This document shows, in pieces, positions 1 to 8,401 of a stretch of 64,000 nt of DNA. Each line of letters begins with the position of its first letter. Position 1 is the stretch's first letter. The notes under the pieces are model-generated. The model ran no database searches. It was not told where the DNA came from and saw only the letters and a program-made list of their open reading frames with translations. Source of the stretch: Agrobacterium genomosp. 13 str. CFBP 6927 (GTDB lineage Bacteria > Pseudomonadota > Alphaproteobacteria > Rhizobiales > Rhizobiaceae); the NCBI GenBank assembly GCA_900012615.1, contig LT009756.1:97850-161849 (forward strand), given 5' to 3'. The position numbers were made by a program, and so were the translations under genes.

Positions 1-1221
1 TCCGTTATGACGCTGGAAGACGAGCGTGGCGTTGGTGCCGCCGAAGCCGAAGGAATTGGAAAGGATGGTGTCGATCTTGGCGTTATCGATGCGGCTGCGA
101 ACGATCGGAACGCCCGCAAATTCCGGATCAAGCTCGGAAATATGCGCGCTTTCGCCGATGAAGCGTTCCTGCATCATCAACAGGCCGTAGATCGATTCCT
201 GAACGCCGGCAGCACCCAGCGAATGGCCGGTGAGCGACTTGGTCGACTGGATATGCGGGATTTTGTCGCCAAAGACTTCCCGGATCGCGCCGATTTCCTT
301 GCTGTCGCCAACCGGCGTCGAGGTGCCGTGGGTATTGATGTAGTCGATGTCGCCCTTGACGGTGGAAAGTGCCTGACGCATGCAGCGGATTGCGCCCTCG
401 CCGGAAGGAGCCACCATGTCGTAACCGTCCGAGGTCGCGCCGTAACCGACGATCTCGGCGTAAATCTTCGCACCACGTGCCTTGGCATGTTCCAGTTCTT
501 CAAGAACCAGCACGCCAGCGCCGCCGGCGATAACGAAACCGTCACGATTGACGTCATAGGCGCGCGAGGCGACACCGGGCGTTTCGTTATATTTGGACGA
601 CATGGCGCCCATGGCGTCGAAGAGGTTGGACATCGACCAGTCCAGATCCTCATGGCCGCCTGCGAACATCACGTCCTGCTTGCCCCACTGGATCATTTCG
701 GCAGCGTTGCCGATGCAATGCGCCGAAGTCGAGCAGGCGGACGAGATGGAATAGTTGACGCCGTGGATCTTGAACCAGGTGGCAAGCGTCGCCGAGGCGG
801 TCGAGGACATGGCCTTCGGCACGGCGAAGGGGCCAATGCGCTTCGGGCTGTTGTTCTTGAGCGTGATATCGGCGGCTTCGACGATGGTGCGGGTGGAAGG
901 ACCACCGGAGCCCATGATGATGCCGGTGCGCTCATTGCCGCTGATATCGCTCTCTTCCAGACCGGAATCGGCGATCGCCTGCTTCATCGCGACATGGTTC
1001 CAGGCACCGCCCTGCGACAGGAAGCGCATGGCGCGGCGGTCGACCAGTTCCGTCGGGTCGAGAGACGGCTTGCCCCAGACCTGGCATTTGAAACCGTGTT
1101 CGGCAAAATCCGGCGAAAATGAAATGCCGGATTTGGCATTGCGCAGCGATGCGGTGACTTCAGCGGCATCACCGCCGATGGAAGAAACAATACCGAGGCC
1201 GGTGACAACAACTCGTCTCAT
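1..1221 (-). CDS. fabB: 3-oxoacyl-ACP synthase I, partial (C-terminus beyond window)
   Basis: Beta-ketoacyl-ACP synthase that elongates the cis-3-decenoyl-ACP made by FabA, committing chains to unsaturated fatty acids in the cytosol. My translation of the minus strand from the ATG at 1219-1221 begins [17 protein letters not shown] and stays open to the window edge (about 407 codons). The thiolase-fold catalytic triad is visible: Cys in SSACSTSAH near residue 163, His in [10 protein letters not shown] near 297 and His in [12 protein letters not shown] near 332, the spacing of E. coli FabB. It lies 76 nt downstream of fabA on the same strand, so the two are probably cotranscribed. Only the last residues are missing. 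Confidence 0.95.
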   Translation of the reverse strand, partial: MRRVVVTGLGIVSSIGGDAAEVTASLRNAKSGISFSPDFAEHGFKCQVWGKPSLDPTELVDRRAMRFLSQGGAWNHVAMKQAIADSGLEESDISGNERTGIIMGSGGPSTRTIVEAADITLKNNSPKRIGPFAVPKAMSSTASATLATWFKIHGVNYSISSACSTSAHCIGNAAEMIQWGKQDVMFAGGHEDLDWSMSNLFDAMGAMSSKYNETPGVASRAYDVNRDGFVIAGGAGVLVLEELEHAKARGAKIYAEIVGYGATSDGYDMVAPSGEGAIRCMRQALSTVKGDIDYINTHGTSTPVGDSKEIGAIREVFGDKIPHIQSTKSLTGHSLGAAGVQESIYGLLMMQERFIGESAHISELDPEFAGVPIVRSRIDNAKIDTILSNSFGFGGTNATLVFQRHNG

Positions 1222-1297
1222 GAAAGGGACCTTTTCTTAAGATTTCGGCTGGACGACCGAAGCCGCCCGGCTTTTGCCAGGACTTATTCCGTCTGCT

Positions 1298-1813
1298 TCA
1301 GGCGGTCTTTTCTTTCGATAGCCCTACACGAAGGTCAGTCGCCTGATAAATGGTTTCTCCATCCGCCTTCAGCCATCCGTCTGCGGTTCCAAGCACAAGA
1401 CGACCGCGCATCACGCGCTTGAAGTCGATGCCATACTGGAGGAGCTTCGTGTTCGGGCGGACCATGCCCTTGAATTTTACCTCGCCGGTCGACAGCGCCA
1501 TGCCGCGGCCCTCTTCACCCAGCCAGCCGAGGAAGAAGCCGGTCAGCTGCCACATGCCGTCAAGGCCCAGGCAGCCCGGCATGATCGGGTTGCCCTGGAA
1601 GTGGCAGGGGAAATACCAGTCGTCGGGGCTCACATCATATTCGGCACGAATGAAACCCTTGTCGAACGCGCCGCCGGTTTCGGAAATTTCGGTGATGCGG
1701 TGAACCATGAGCATGGGGGGCAATGGAAGCTGGGCATTTCCCGGGCCGAACAATTCGCCGCGACCGCAGGAAAGGATCTCCTCATAATTGTAACTTGATT
1801 GCCTCGTTGCCAT
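1298..1813 (-). CDS. fabA: beta-hydroxydecanoyl-ACP dehydratase/isomerase
   Basis: FabA dehydrates 3-hydroxydecanoyl-ACP and isomerises trans-2- to cis-3-decenoyl-ACP, the branch point to unsaturated fatty acids. The start at [13 protein letters not shown] gives 171 aa, the usual size. It is preceded by the ribosome binding site GGGGAAG, whereas an in-frame start 14 codons upstream has no comparable site. Single hot-dog domain; the catalytic His71 lies in [11 protein letters not shown] and Asp85 in LGLDG, matching E. coli. First gene of a fabA-fabB unit divergent from irr, an arrangement common in Rhizobiales. Confidence 0.96.
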   Translation of the reverse strand: MATRQSSYNYEEILSCGRGELFGPGNAQLPLPPMLMVHRITEISETGGAFDKGFIRAEYDVSPDDWYFPCHFQGNPIMPGCLGLDGMWQLTGFFLGWLGEEGRGMALSTGEVKFKGMVRPNTKLLQYGIDFKRVMRGRLVLGTADGWLKADGETIYQATDLRVGLSKEKTA

Positions 1814-2055
1814 ACCGCTTTCACTTCCCCAATTACTGGTGTTGATTGACTTCACTAGAGCAAGTTAGGTTCAAAATGAAGCGCTGCAAGGGCAGAGGCC
1901 GCTCAGCCCCCATATCTTTGTCTTCGAACCTTCTTTGCAGAAGTCATTAACTCAATATGCCGTCCGCATACAGGAACCATCCGGCAGGAACCAGAGGAAA
2001 ATTGCAGGAATGGCCGGTTTGCGGCCATTTGCGACACACGACGGCGCTGAAACTA

Positions 2056-2084
2056 TTGAAAGCATTCGCTGCAAAAGATATATG
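2056..2084 (+). promoter_or_regulatory. predicted irr promoter
   Basis: TTGAAA (2056-2061) and TATATG (2079-2084) are separated by exactly 17 bp, a good vegetative (sigma-70-type) promoter. It would start transcription near 2091, about 40 nt before the irr start codon. It lies in the 317-nt fabA-irr gap, in which I see no other gene. I found no convincing RirA or Irr box around it. Confidence 0.5.
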
Positions 2085-2130
2085 CTAATGCAATTGGCAA
2101 GTTTCACCCCTGTGCTTGGAATGGGATTGC

Positions 2131-2550
2131 ATGGCATTTGACGCCACATTGGATATCGGAACGAGGCTGCGGCGCTCGGGGCTGCGGCCCACGCGCCAGC
2201 GCGTGGCGTTGGGCGATCTTCTTTTCGCAAAGGGCGACCGGCACCTGACGGTCGAGGAACTGCATGACGAGGCGGTCACCGCCGGCGTGCCGGTTTCTCT
2301 TGCCACAGTCTATAATACGCTGCATCAGTTCACCGAAGCCGGCCTGATCCGCGTTTTGGCTGTCGAGGGTGCGCGCACCTATTTCGATACGAACGTGTCC
2401 GACCACCACCATTTCTTTGTTGAGGGCGAGAACGAGGTTCTCGATATCCCCGTCAACAATCTCCAGATCGGCAATCTGCCTGAAGCACCCGAAGGCATGG
2501 AAATTGCCCATGTGGACGTGGTTATCCGCCTTCGCCGCAAGCGTAGCTGA
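2131..2550 (+). CDS. irr: Irr, iron-responsive Fur-family regulator
   Basis: Fur-superfamily repressor/activator that in rhizobia accumulates when iron and haem are low and controls haem synthesis, iron uptake and storage genes. The 139-aa protein has the N-terminal winged helix (RRSGLRPTRQRVALGDLLF, then the recognition region SLATVYNTLHQFTEAGL) and the His-rich segment DHHHFF at residues 91-96, the haem/metal-sensing HxH motif of Irr. It lacks the Cys-rich zinc sites typical of true Fur. The ATG at 2131 (MAFDATLD) is preferred to an ATG 15 nt upstream because it matches the family N-terminus. Next to fabA as in related genomes; RirA, its counterpart, is at 47.2 kb. Confidence 0.93.
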   Translation: MAFDATLDIGTRLRRSGLRPTRQRVALGDLLFAKGDRHLTVEELHDEAVTAGVPVSLATVYNTLHQFTEAGLIRVLAVEGARTYFDTNVSDHHHFFVEGENEVLDIPVNNLQIGNLPEAPEGMEIAHVDVVIRLRRKRS

Positions 2551-2575
2551 AGCCTCGGCCGGAAAAATTCATTAG

Positions 2576-2603
2576 AAATGGCGCCTTCCAGGCGCCATTT
2601 TTG
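2576..2603 (+). terminator. Rho-independent terminator of irr
   Basis: Perfect 10-bp stem AAATGGCGCC / GGCGCCATTT with a 5-nt loop, followed by T residues, 25 nt after the irr stop. It is symmetric enough to serve the converging minus-strand gene as well. Confidence 0.85.
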
Positions 2604-2621
2604 TTTCAGGCCTCTTACGCC

Positions 2622-3260
2622 TCATTTCAATATATCTTCCGGCCGTCTGCCGGGTTTGGCCTTGTAGGGCGGAAAGGTCCATCCGAAAATCAGTGCGCCG
2701 GAGCGGACGCCGAACGCCGTCAGCACGCCGATGCCTGACGCGACATAAAGCGGCGCGCCGAGGAAATAAGCGCCGGTGAAGATGGAAGAGCCCAAAAGGG
2801 CACAGGTGATATAGACTTCCGGGCGCAGCAGCACGGATGGTTCCCCGGCGAGAATATCACGCAGGACCCCGCCGAACGTCGCCGTCAGAACACCGGTGAC
2901 GATGGCCACCGTTGCCGAGCCGCTTGCCGCCAGCCCCTTGGCCGCTCCCATGACGCAATAGGCGGAGAGGCCGATGGCGTCGAGCCAGATCAGCACCCGG
3001 TAACGGGATTCGAAAAGATGTGCGGTGAAGAAGAGCAGAACCGCGACTGAGACACAGACGAGAATATAGGTCGGGTTCACCACCCAGAACACCGGCGCCC
3101 TGCCCAGCACGAGATCGCGCACCGTTCCGCCGCCGATCCCTGTCGCGGCTGCGAAAAACAGGAAGCCGATCAGGTCGAGCTGCTTGCGCGAAGCGGCCAA
3201 TGCGCCGGTTGCGGCAAAGACGGCGACGCCGGCATAATCGAGAAAACCCAGCAGTGTCAT
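2622..3260 (-). CDS. TRIC-family (UPF0126/YadS-type) membrane protein
   Basis: Small inner-membrane protein of the bacterial TRIC family, whose studied members are trimeric cation channels; the physiological role here is not known. Starting at MTLLGFLDYAGVAVFA gives 212 aa, with GGGGGGAA about 8 nt upstream; the longer ORF start lacks a site. Two tandem UPF0126 repeats, about residues 5-80 and 90-165, each carry the signature loop: GIGGGTVRDLVLGR in the first and TFGGVLRDILAGE in the second. Roughly seven membrane spans. Convergent with irr, divergent from the next gene. Confidence 0.85.
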   Translation of the reverse strand: MTLLGFLDYAGVAVFAATGALAASRKQLDLIGFLFFAAATGIGGGTVRDLVLGRAPVFWVVNPTYILVCVSVAVLLFFTAHLFESRYRVLIWLDAIGLSAYCVMGAAKGLAASGSATVAIVTGVLTATFGGVLRDILAGEPSVLLRPEVYITCALLGSSIFTGAYFLGAPLYVASGIGVLTAFGVRSGALIFGWTFPPYKAKPGRRPEDILK

Positions 3261-3383
3261 GAAAAGGTTCCCCCCGGAAACACGGGCTGCGAACACGTCA
3301 GTGTCGCGCAAGCACTAAACTCTAGGCTGGCCGCCCGGATGATCGCAACATCCATAACCGAAACGGATGCAAAGGAAAATGCC

Positions 3384-3857
3384 GTGCGAATCGCTCTCGT
3401 TGCCGCTCTTCAGGCGCTGGTCCTTTTGATGTTTCCGGCGGCGCTGTCGGCACAGCAGCAGCTGGTGAACGATCCCGAGATTTATGAGAAGGACCATTTC
3501 CGCAAGGAGTGCAAGGTGGCGGCCTTCGGCGACGATTTCGTCACGCGGCTGGATATCAATAATGACGGCCTGATGGATGCGGTCGTCAATCACGGTGTTC
3601 TGGATTGCGACGGTGAAAAAGGTCGCAGCTGCGACGACGAGGGATGCCCCTATAATTTTTACGTTCAGGTAAAAGAGGGCGGCTATCTGATGATCGCCAC
3701 AGCCCGGATCTACGGCTACGACTTCATCAAGCGTTTCGGCAACATGGTCTTCGTGCTGAAGATGCACCCGCGTTATTGCGAGCGCACGGACAAGGAACCT
3801 TGCCTGATGACGGTGCGGGTGCGCGGCACGAAGTTCGTCACCATTTCGCGCAAGTAA
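3384..3857 (+). CDS. hypothetical secreted protein, Cys-rich
   Basis: I do not recognise a family. The GTG at 3384 is chosen because AAAGGA lies 7 nt upstream and because the protein then opens directly with a signal peptide (VRIALVAALQALVLLMF, predicted cleavage after AALSA); a longer ORF begins 15 codons earlier. The mature part is about 130 aa, with six or more Cys (CKV, LDC, CDDEGC, YC, PC), suggesting periplasmic disulfides. A DINNDGLMD segment looks like a calcium-binding DxNxDGxxD loop. Function unknown; convergent with the DUF1275 gene. Confidence 0.7.
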   Translation: MRIALVAALQALVLLMFPAALSAQQQLVNDPEIYEKDHFRKECKVAAFGDDFVTRLDINNDGLMDAVVNHGVLDCDGEKGRSCDDEGCPYNFYVQVKEGGYLMIATARIYGYDFIKRFGNMVFVLKMHPRYCERTDKEPCLMTVRVRGTKFVTISRK

Positions 3858-3884
3858 CGGCGAAGCCGGTGGCGGCAGGGGCAG

Positions 3885-4592
3885 TCATGGCGCGATGCGC
3901 CTGATTTTGACCCTCTGATTATAGCGGTGACGAAGAGAGCGCGGAATGACGAGGGTGGCAGTCGCGACGGCAAAAACCGTTGCCGCCACCACCCACAGGG
4001 CATCCGACTGGAGTGTGGCACCCAGCACGGCGCCGCAGATCGCCCCGCATATCATGCCAAGCCACGGTACGATCTGAATACCCCAGTCGAGGCTCCGCTC
4101 GCCCAGGAGGAAACGGCCGATGCCGCGGCCGAAGCGGGAAAGAGCACCGGTCACATAGGTAAGGCCGATCGGTAGCCCCTCAATATGCTCGACCGCGGCA
4201 TTGACCATGCCCATGGCGAAAACGACGAGATAAAATTGCGCGAGGGCGGCCTCATTGCGCAACAGCGCTGCAATTGCCATCAGCGCCCCCACGCCCATGA
4301 GAACGGCAAAGATGCGCCGGTCGAACTTATGGGCGACCACAATGCCCCCGGCATTGCCCGCCACGAAGGCAACGATTGCGAAAAGCAGTTTCACGGCATG
4401 GGAGTAGGTACCGGCCTCCATCGAGACGGCGGCGCGCGTGGTGTTGCCGGTCATGAACGAGACGAAATCTCCGGAAATATAAAGACCCACGGCATCCGTC
4501 ATGCCGGCGATGAAGGAAATGGCGGCCACCAGCGCGATGCCGGTTCCGGTGCGTCTTGCCCTGATGATGCTGCGGCGTCTTTGTCTGGTCAT
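3885..4592 (-). CDS. DUF1275 (YoaK-type) integral membrane protein
   Basis: Six-span inner-membrane protein of the DUF1275/YoaK family, of unknown function. Visible family features are the early FIAGMTDAVGLYISGDFVSFMTGNTT segment (residues 27-52) and the central LPIGLTYVTGALSRFGRG loop. A basic N-terminus (RQRRRSIIRARR) fits a cytoplasmic start. Length 235 aa is typical. Divergent from the downstream ABC importer; the 205-nt gap between them carries a GntR-type operator, so the two could be co-regulated, but that is inference. Confidence 0.82.
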   Translation of the reverse strand: MTRQRRRSIIRARRTGTGIALVAAISFIAGMTDAVGLYISGDFVSFMTGNTTRAAVSMEAGTYSHAVKLLFAIVAFVAGNAGGIVVAHKFDRRIFAVLMGVGALMAIAALLRNEAALAQFYLVVFAMGMVNAAVEHIEGLPIGLTYVTGALSRFGRGIGRFLLGERSLDWGIQIVPWLGMICGAICGAVLGATLQSDALWVVAATVFAVATATLVIPRSLRHRYNQRVKIRRIAP

Positions 4593-4704
4593 GGAAGGCT
4601 CGATATGAAAAGCGACGGCCGATACGCCGTACCGTGCTACCTATGTCTAGAATGCCGAGATGCCCGTTTGCAATCTTTCCTGATGCGTTACCAGCCGCGC
4701 CATT

Positions 4705-4716
4705 TTGTCTAGACAA
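4705..4716. promoter_or_regulatory. predicted GntR/HutC-subfamily operator
   Basis: Perfect palindrome TTGTCTAGACAA with the core GTCTAGAC, which fits the GT-N-TA-N-AC rule of HutC-subfamily GntR regulators and is the core of DasR sites. A degraded copy, TGTCTAGAA, sits at 4644-4652, 61 bp upstream. The perfect copy abuts a TATAAA (4718-4723), a possible -10 of the ABC importer. The likely binder is the HutC-like protein encoded at 7471-8208. Confidence 0.6.
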
Positions 4717-4797
4717 GTATAAAATCCCTGCCTACCATGCCTCAAATAAAGCGATAAAAAATGTCGCACAAAAATAAATCAAAATGGGGTTCAGATC

Positions 4798-5739
4798 ATG
4801 AAAAAAACGTGGGTTCTCGCCACAATCGCAGCGCTTGTTTCATCCGCTTCCGCCTATGCGGAAACGTCGGTGACCATCGGCATGTCCGGGTGGACCGGCT
4901 TTGCGCCGCTGACACTTGCCAAGCAGGCGGGCATTTTTGAAAAGAACGGCCTGAAGGTCGATATCAAGAAAATTCCACAGGCCAGCCGGCATCTGGCTCT
5001 CGCTTCCGGCGACATTCAGTGTGCCGCGACCACGGTCGAGACATGGATCGCGTGGAATGCCAATGGCGTGAAATCCACCCAGATTTTCCAGATGGATAAA
5101 TCGCATGGCGCCGATGGTATTGCGGTGCGCAGTGACGTTTCGAAAGTCGCGGACCTGAAGGGCAAGACGGTTGCCGCTTCCGCGCCCGGCACGTCCCCCT
5201 ATTTCTTCCTTGCCTGGGTACTCAAGGAAAACGGCCTCACCCTGAAGGACGTCAAGGTCGTCAACCTTGAGCCGGGACCGGCCGCGCAGGCATTTGTGGC
5301 TGGCCAGAACGATGCGGCCATGACCTATGAGCCCTATCTGTCCACCGTGCGCGCCGCCCCCGACAAGGGAAAAATCCTCGCCACGACGCTCGAATATCCC
5401 GCCGTTATGGATACGTTCGGCTGCACACCCGATTTCCTGAAGGCCAATCCGCAGGCGGCGAAAGCCCTGGCGGACAGCTATTTCCAGGCGCTCGACCTCA
5501 TCAAGGCCGAGCCTGAGAAGTCCTATGCGACGATGGGCGCGGATGTGAAGCAGGCAGGAGAGGCATTCGCAGCCTCGGCGAAGTTCCTCGAATGGCAGGA
5601 CAAGGCCGCCAACCAGAAGTTCTTCGAGGGCGAATTCAAGACCTTCTCCGAAAAATCGGCCGATCTGCTGCTGGAAATCGGCGTGATAAAGTCGAAACCC
5701 GATCTTTCGACCCTCGCGGATACATCCTTCATCAAATAG
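4798..5739 (+). CDS. ABC transporter substrate-binding protein, NMT1/TauA-SsuA type
   Basis: Periplasmic binding protein of the taurine/nitrate/NMT1-like class. The signal peptide MKKTWVLATIAALVSSASAYA (cleavage after AYA) is followed by VTIGMSGWTGFAPLTLAKQAG, the usual opening of this fold, with the second-lobe segment DLKGKTVAASAPGTSPYFFL near residues 120-140. 313 aa. First gene of an SBP-permease-ATPase-regulator set. The ligand cannot be read from sequence; sulfonates, pyrimidine precursors or a histidine-related compound are all possible. Confidence 0.85.
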   Translation: MKKTWVLATIAALVSSASAYAETSVTIGMSGWTGFAPLTLAKQAGIFEKNGLKVDIKKIPQASRHLALASGDIQCAATTVETWIAWNANGVKSTQIFQMDKSHGADGIAVRSDVSKVADLKGKTVAASAPGTSPYFFLAWVLKENGLTLKDVKVVNLEPGPAAQAFVAGQNDAAMTYEPYLSTVRAAPDKGKILATTLEYPAVMDTFGCTPDFLKANPQAAKALADSYFQALDLIKAEPEKSYATMGADVKQAGEAFAASAKFLEWQDKAANQKFFEGEFKTFSEKSADLLLEIGVIKSKPDLSTLADTSFIK

Positions 5740-5834
5740 CAGAAAAAGGCGGCCACATTTCGGTAGGGAATGTTGCCGCCAAAGTTAAGCGAGAGCGTCG
5801 ATTGTGCGTCACGAAAGGCGCAGGGCGCTGCGAT

Positions 5835-5862
5835 GGCGCGGCGAAAATGCCGCGCCGGTTTT
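5835..5862 (+). terminator. attenuating hairpin between binding protein and permease
   Basis: Perfect 8-bp stem GGCGCGGC / GCCGCGCC with loop GAAAAT followed by GGTTTT. It stands between the binding-protein stop and the permease start, where partial termination or mRNA-end protection would give an excess of binding protein over membrane components. Confidence 0.6.
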
Positions 5863-5877
5863 CCGGACAGGAGACAG

Positions 5878-6651
5878 ATGCAACCTCTTCAACCCATAAG
5901 GAACGGTACGCGGATTATCCTCGGCATCCTGTTCTTCGTGCTGTTTTTCTCCGCCTGGGGCTTTGCCACGCTGGGCGGTTTCGTGTCGCCAACCTTTCTG
6001 GCCGACCCCATTACCATGCTGAAGGACGGCATCTATCTGCTCACCGATCAGGGGTTCGCCAGCGATATCGGCATGACGATCTGGCGCGTGGTGGGCGGTT
6101 TCGTGCTGGCATCGCTCATTGCCGTGCCGGTCGGCATCGCCATGGGGGCGTACAAGCCTATCGAGGCGTTGCTCGAGCCTTTCGTCTCCTTCGCACGCTA
6201 TCTGCCGGCTTCCGCTTTCGTACCGCTCCTCATTCTTTGGGCCGGCATCGGCGAGATGCAGAAGCTGCTGGTGATCTTCATCGGCGCGGTGTTCCAGATC
6301 ATCCTGATGGTAGCCGTGGCTGTCGCCGGCACGCGGCGTGATCTGGTGGAGGCCGCCTATACGCTTGGCGCGAAAGACCGGGGTGTGGTGCGCCGTGTTC
6401 TCATTCCCGCCAATGCGCCCGATATTGCCGAAATACTCCGTCTCGTTCTCGGCTGGGCCTGGACCTATGTCATTGTCGCTGAACTGATCGGCGCCTCATC
6501 GGGCATCGGTTATATGATCATCAACAGCCAGGCGCTGATGGCGACCGGGCAGATCATCTTCGGCATCATCGTCATCGGCATTATCGGTCTTATTTCGGAC
6601 TTCGCGTTCAAGTCGCTGAACCGGAAGCTTTTCGCCTGGAGGCTTGCCTGA
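5878..6651 (+). CDS. ABC transporter permease, TauC/SsuC type
   Basis: Inner-membrane permease of the taurine/nitrate-type importer. The ATG at 5878 (MQPLQPIRNGT) has GGAGA just upstream and gives 257 aa, the family size; the ORF extends 36 codons upstream through the hairpin without a ribosome binding site. Six predicted spans; the coupling-helix (EAA-like) segment is EAAYTLGAKDRGVVRRVLIPANAPDI around residues 160-185. The stop overlaps the ATPase start as TGATG, so the two are translationally coupled. Confidence 0.88.
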   Translation: MQPLQPIRNGTRIILGILFFVLFFSAWGFATLGGFVSPTFLADPITMLKDGIYLLTDQGFASDIGMTIWRVVGGFVLASLIAVPVGIAMGAYKPIEALLEPFVSFARYLPASAFVPLLILWAGIGEMQKLLVIFIGAVFQIILMVAVAVAGTRRDLVEAAYTLGAKDRGVVRRVLIPANAPDIAEILRLVLGWAWTYVIVAELIGASSGIGYMIINSQALMATGQIIFGIIVIGIIGLISDFAFKSLNRKLFAWRLA

Positions 6652-7436
6652 TGAGCGAACTCGTTATCAAGGGCGTCAGCCGCACCTTTCCGGGCGTGCA
6701 GGGCGGGCAGCCGACGCTGGCCTTGCAGCCGACTGATCTGGAAATCCCCCGCAATGATTTCGTCACAATCCTCGGCCCGTCGGGATGTGGAAAATCGACC
6801 CTGCTGCGCATCATCGCCGGTCTCGACCGCCCGACGACGGGCGAAGTGCTGCTGTCCGGCAAAGCGGTAACGGGGCCGGGGGCGGATCGCGGCATGGTGT
6901 TTCAGTCCTATACACTGTTTCCCTGGCTGACGATCCGCGAAAACGTTGCCTTCGGCCTGCGCGAACGTGGGGTCGCCGAGAAGGAAAAATGGGAGATCGT
7001 CGACAGCTATATCGACAAGGTCGGCCTGCGCGGCTTCGAGAACCATTGGCCGAAACAATTGTCCGGCGGCATGCAGCAAAGAACGGCCATCGCCCGTGCC
7101 CTGGCGAACGGCCCGAAAATCCTGCTGCTCGATGAACCTTTCGGCGCTCTCGACAACCAGACGCGCGGGCTGATGCAGGAATTGCTGCTCGGCATCTGGG
7201 AGCGGGAGCAGAAGACGGTCATTTTTGTGACCCATGACATTGAGGAGGCGGTGTTCATGGCGTCGCGTGTGGTAACTATGTCCGCAAGGCCGGGTCGCAT
7301 CAAGTCGATCACACCGGTCGACCTGCCGCATCCGCGTCACTACACCGTCAAGGCCAGCCCGGAATTTTCCGAGCTGCGTGCGAAGTTGACGGAGGAAATT
7401 CGCAGCGAGGCGATTGCCGCCGCTGCCCATGGATAG
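6651..7436 (+). CDS. ABC transporter ATP-binding protein, TauB/SsuB type
   Basis: Cytoplasmic ATPase energising the importer. All nucleotide-binding motifs are intact: Walker A GPSGCGKST, Q-loop FQSYTLFPW, signature LSGGMQQR, Walker B ILLLDEPFGALD and switch His in VTHDIEEA. 261 aa, single domain. It begins inside the permease stop codon (TGATG) and is followed after 34 nt by the HutC-like regulator on the same strand. Confidence 0.92.
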   Translation: MSELVIKGVSRTFPGVQGGQPTLALQPTDLEIPRNDFVTILGPSGCGKSTLLRIIAGLDRPTTGEVLLSGKAVTGPGADRGMVFQSYTLFPWLTIRENVAFGLRERGVAEKEKWEIVDSYIDKVGLRGFENHWPKQLSGGMQQRTAIARALANGPKILLLDEPFGALDNQTRGLMQELLLGIWEREQKTVIFVTHDIEEAVFMASRVVTMSARPGRIKSITPVDLPHPRHYTVKASPEFSELRAKLTEEIRSEAIAAAAHG

Positions 7437-7470
7437 TTGATCCGGCAAAGGGGAGGATGGAAGCATCGGG

Positions 7471-8208
7471 ATGAGGAGCACAGGCACCGATCTTCAGGAA
7501 AAATCGCTGCACGAGCGCATCCGCAATGATGTCGAGCGTCATATCATGTCGGGCGAGTGGCCGCCGGGATACCGCATTCCCTTCGAACACGAGATGACCC
7601 GCCAATATGCCTGTTCTCGCATGACGGTGAACAAGGCGCTCGGCGAATTGGTGCAGCGCGGACTGATCGAAAGACGCCGCCGTCTCGGCACCTTCGTTCG
7701 CCAGCCTCATGCGCAATCGGCCGTTCTGGAAATTCACGATATCGAGCGGGAGGTGCAGACGCTGGGTCTGGTCTATGGTTACCGTCTCGACAAACGACGG
7801 CTGCGCCCTGCGGGGGAAGAAGACGGCGCATCCATGGCGCTTGCCGCGGACGCCCGGGTTCTGGAACTTACCTGCACGCATTTCGCCGGCGGTATTCCCT
7901 TTTGCCTTGAGGAACGCATCATCAATGTCACCGCCGTTCCGGAAGCGGAATCTGCCGATTTTTCGCAGATCGGCCCGGGAACCTGGCTGCTGAAGATGGT
8001 TCCATGGAGCGCTGCCGAACATCGCATCAGCGCCGTTTCCGCCGACCGTAAAAATGCGGCAGCGCTCGGCATAACCTCCGGTGCGGCATGTCTGGTCATC
8101 CATCGCCGCACCTGGCATGGGGCGGAATACGTCACCAGCGTCCGGGTGACCTATCCCGGTGACCGCCACGCCCTCGTGGCGCAATTTTCGCCCTCTCAAA
8201 ACGCCTGA
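7471..8208 (+). CDS. HutC-like GntR-family transcriptional repressor
   Basis: GntR regulator of the HutC subfamily: winged-helix DNA-binding domain at residues 10-75 (IPFEHEMTRQYACSRMTVNKAL, then GLIERRRRLGTFV) and a C-terminal UTRA ligand-binding domain at about 95-240. The DNA-binding region strongly resembles histidine-utilisation repressors, but no hut catabolic gene lies in the window, so the inducer is uncertain. Apparently the last gene of the ABC operon and likely to repress it by binding the GTCTAGAC palindrome at 4705-4716. 245 aa. Confidence 0.82.
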   Translation: MRSTGTDLQEKSLHERIRNDVERHIMSGEWPPGYRIPFEHEMTRQYACSRMTVNKALGELVQRGLIERRRRLGTFVRQPHAQSAVLEIHDIEREVQTLGLVYGYRLDKRRLRPAGEEDGASMALAADARVLELTCTHFAGGIPFCLEERIINVTAVPEAESADFSQIGPGTWLLKMVPWSAAEHRISAVSADRKNAAALGITSGAACLVIHRRTWHGAEYVTSVRVTYPGDRHALVAQFSPSQNA

Positions 8209-8243
8209 GGGCGCTCCGACGGTCAATTTTTTGTAAAGAAGAG

Positions 8244-8283
8244 TTTACGGGTGGTCTTTTGACAATATAATAGTTGTCAAAAG
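8244..8283 (+). promoter_or_regulatory. exbB promoter overlapped by a long inverted repeat
   Basis: CTTTTGACAA (8256-8265) and TTGTCAAAAG (8274-8283) are perfect 10-bp arms around an 8-bp centre. The centre holds TATAAT (8266-8271), a consensus -10 with TTTACG at 8244-8249 as -35 (16-bp spacing). A protein bound here would block the promoter of exbB-exbD-tonB. The arms do not fit the Irr box (TTTAGAA-type) or the TGA-N9-TCA RirA box. Confidence 0.55.
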
Positions 8284-8401
8284 AACTCAGGTTTATTATC
8301 GGAACGTCAAGCTTTCACGACGGTATCCGTTCATGACCCCGGTTTTCAGGAACCGGTCAATCTGCGGATGAGTTCATCGACGGAAATCCGGGATAAAAAT
8401 T

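Noticed and set aside
1856..2130. RirA box (TGA-N9-TCA) upstream of irr
   Set aside because: I looked for one because RirA is known to affect irr in Agrobacterium, but no convincing match is present by eye.
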